From: Bradyrhizobium sp.
Lineage (GTDB): Bacteria > Pseudomonadota > Alphaproteobacteria > Rhizobiales > Xanthobacteraceae
DNA: 64,000 nt
Assembly (NCBI RefSeq): GCF_030654605.1
Contig: NZ_JAURXB010000065.1
Location: 57,394 to 121,393 of the forward strand
Direction of reading: 5' to 3'
Shown here: positions 62,576 to 64,000 of the stretch, piece by piece
How positions within the stretch are numbered: position 1 is the first letter of the stretch
Layout of the letters: each line of letters starts with the position of its first letter
The notes under the pieces: generated by a model
Told to the model about the DNA's origin: nothing
Seen by the model: only the letters and a program-made list of their open reading frames with translations
Databases searched by the model: none
Position numbers and translations under genes: made by a program

Positions 62576-64000
62576 ATGAGCGACGACAGTTCCGATTTTC
62601 GTCCACGCCCCGGACGTATCCGCGATCGGGGAGCTCGCATTCGTCGGCGACCACGCACTTTCGTTGCGGAGGTGATGAGAGCCGCCGCCAAGGCCAACGG
62701 CGGTCCGCTGACGTTGGCAAAGTTGCGCGGCAAAGCTAGGAGCTCTGCCGGTTCGACACGGCCCAGGAAGGGCCGCTGCTCGCGGATTGGCCGGGGTCAG
62801 GCCGCGGTCAATCGGTTGAAGCTTTCGGCAAGCCAGAGAGGCCCGGGCCAGCGCATGCGCCGCGTCGTGGTCAAGGCGCGCATCGTTCGCTTGAAGATCG
62901 GCAGCCGGGCAGCGCTGGCTCATATCAGCTACCTCCAGCGCGACGGTACGACCCGCGAGGGCGAGCGCGGCCAGCTCTATGGGCCAGACAACGACCGGGT
63001 GGATGGGCGAGCCTTCGTCGAGCGCGGGCAGGGGGATCGCCACCAGTTCCGGTTCATCGTAGCGCCAGAGGATGGCGACCGCCTCTCGGACCTGCGCGGC
63101 TTTACCCGCGACGTGATGCGGCAGATGGAACAGGATCTCGGCACCAGCCTCGACTGGGTCGCCGTCGATCATTTCAACACTGGCCATCCGCACAGCCATG
63201 CGGTGATCCGGGGCAGGGATGATCTGGGTAAGGACCTGATCATCGCCCAAGACTACATCACCGACGGGATGAGGCTGCGCGCCCAGGAGCGCGCGACCCT
63301 GGAACTTGGCCCGGAGACCGACCTGGAATTGCGGACAAAACTAGAGGCCGAGATCACCCATGAACGCCTGACCCGGATCGACCGCGCCATGATCGACGAG
63401 GCGAACCAGGGCTTTCTCGATCTGCGACCGGAGGCCGGCCAGCTCCGTGCCGATTTCGACCGCACCTTGCGTATCGGTCGATTGCAGGTCCTGGAGCGGT
63501 TTGGATTGGCAAGCGAGCCCCAGCCTGGGATCTGGCACCTGTCGGATCGGCTTGAGCCGACGTTGCGGGAACTCGGCGAGCGCGGCGACATCATCAAGTC
63601 GATGCACCGTTCGCTTGCACAGCTGGGGCACACCCGTGCCATAGAGGGCATCCGCCTGCACGGCGAGGGCGCATCGACCCCAGTCACCGGTCAGGTGATC
63701 GGCAAGGAGCTGATCAATGAACTGGACGACCGTGTCGGCCTGATCATCAATGGCATCGACGGGCAGGTCCATCATGTCACCATGGGCGGGACCGCCATAG
63801 AGGAGGAAATCCGGATCGGGTCCATTGTGGAGATAGGCCGCCCCCGCTCAGAGCCACGCCCGGCCGATCGTAACATCGCCGAGATCGCCCAAGCGACCGG
63901 CGAGTACCGCCCGAGCCATCACCTTGCTATCGCCGAGGTCGGCCGGGTCCGGGTCCCCGGCGGGGACTATGAGGCCTATGTCGAAAGCCATGTCCGGCGC
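62576..64000 (+). CDS. Conjugative relaxase, VirD2-like with DUF3363 (5' part; open at window end)
   Basis: The frame from ATG 62576 runs 475 codons without a stop to the window edge. The protein starts with a basic region (DFRPRPGRIRDRGARIRRRPR). The relaxase domain has ALAHISYLQRDGTTREGERG, FRFIVAPEDGDRL, DLRGFTRDVMRQMEQDLG and the metal-binding histidine motif DHFNTGHPHSHAVIRG. It continues with LQVLERFGLASEPQPGIWHLS and ELGERGDIIKSMHR, typical of the DUF3363 relaxases of alphaproteobacterial ICEs. It would nick the element's oriT and pilot the strand. Minus-strand frames here are antisense shadows. Confidence 0.9.
   Translation, partial: MSDDSSDFRPRPGRIRDRGARIRRRPRTFVAEVMRAAAKANGGPLTLAKLRGKARSSAGSTRPRKGRCSRIGRGQAAVNRLKLSASQRGPGQRMRRVVVKARIVRLKIGSRAALAHISYLQRDGTTREGERGQLYGPDNDRVDGRAFVERGQGDRHQFRFIVAPEDGDRLSDLRGFTRDVMRQMEQDLGTSLDWVAVDHFNTGHPHSHAVIRGRDDLGKDLIIAQDYITDGMRLRAQERATLELGPETDLELRTKLEAEITHERLTRIDRAMIDEANQGFLDLRPEAGQLRADFDRTLRIGRLQVLERFGLASEPQPGIWHLSDRLEPTLRELGERGDIIKSMHRSLAQLGHTRAIEGIRLHGEGASTPVTGQVIGKELINELDDRVGLIINGIDGQVHHVTMGGTAIEEEIRIGSIVEIGRPRSEPRPADRNIAEIAQATGEYRPSHHLAIAEVGRVRVPGGDYEAYVESHVRR

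Larger units (their letters stand above)
59859..64000. mobile_element. Integrative element at tRNA-Arg (left end; continues past the window)
   Basis: The element begins in the 3' part of the tRNA-Arg gene with an outward-facing serine recombinase gene and carries a conjugative relaxase gene at 62576. Coding density drops between 61500 and 62575, and base composition there is patchy, with stretches richer in A/T than the core genes. The other end, a second copy of the tRNA 3' sequence, lies outside the window. Whether the element is an intact ICE, an IME or a remnant cannot be told. Confidence 0.8.

Noticed and set aside
62483..63775. Several long minus-strand frames (up to 255 codons) near the window end
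   Set aside because: They are antisense to the relaxase frame, which has clear relaxase motifs and runs 475 codons without a stop.

Overview
The window is GC-rich chromosomal DNA of an alphaproteobacterium, most likely Nitrobacteraceae/Bradyrhizobiaceae (Bradyrhizobium, Rhodopseudomonas, Afipia or a relative). The reasons are the protein style, the ffs-dnaX-ybaB-recR and rpmH-rnpA-yidC-engB-argB gene orders, and many short palindromic intergenic repeats. The genus assignment is inference; no 16S or other marker is present.

Layout. 1-7028 is a thiosulfate-oxidation (Sox) locus: soxD (3' end only), soxX, soxY, soxZ, soxA, a SoxXA-binding-protein-like gene, soxB, a DsrE-like gene, a GlcG/HbpS-like gene, and a persulfide-dioxygenase/rhodanese fusion. 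7114-13574 is a vitamin B12 uptake locus. A BtuF/BtuD/BtuC-type ABC transporter lies on the minus strand. Divergent to it, a cobalamin riboswitch precedes a BtuB-type TonB receptor and a gene of unknown function whose ribosome-binding region lies inside a perfect hairpin. 13708-20679 holds small lineage-specific genes, an ATP-grasp protein, an MFS exporter, a D-aminoacylase-like amidohydrolase and a DapA-like aldolase. 20875-37619 carries polA, an acyltransferase, ugd, hrpB, a membrane-anchored aspartic protease, a phosphohexomutase, an MCP with a small partner, an Lrp regulator, a PfkB kinase, nudC and a HIT protein. 37883-59529 is mainly core genome: SRP RNA, dnaX, ybaB, recR, rmuC, def-fmt-truA, dapE and dapD with two DUF805 genes, argB, engB, yidC, rnpA, rpmH and an orphan histidine kinase. 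At 59812 a tRNA-Arg(ACG) gene marks the edge of an integrated element. It carries a large serine recombinase whose last codons are antisense to the tRNA 3' end, a poorly coding 1.1 kb segment with a striking inverted repeat, and a DUF3363-type relaxase that runs off the window.

The most unusual observations are these. (i) A dispersed intergenic palindromic repeat lies in frame inside polA. The same PolA has lost all four carboxylates of its proofreading site. (ii) A GIY-YIG nuclease gene directly abuts a half copy of another repeat family, which appears to supply its Shine-Dalgarno. (iii) The serine-recombinase element uses a tRNA 3' end. (iv) The B12 locus pairs a riboswitch with a second, RBS-masking hairpin ahead of an unknown gene. 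I found no CRISPR array, no rRNA and no recognisable phage structural genes.
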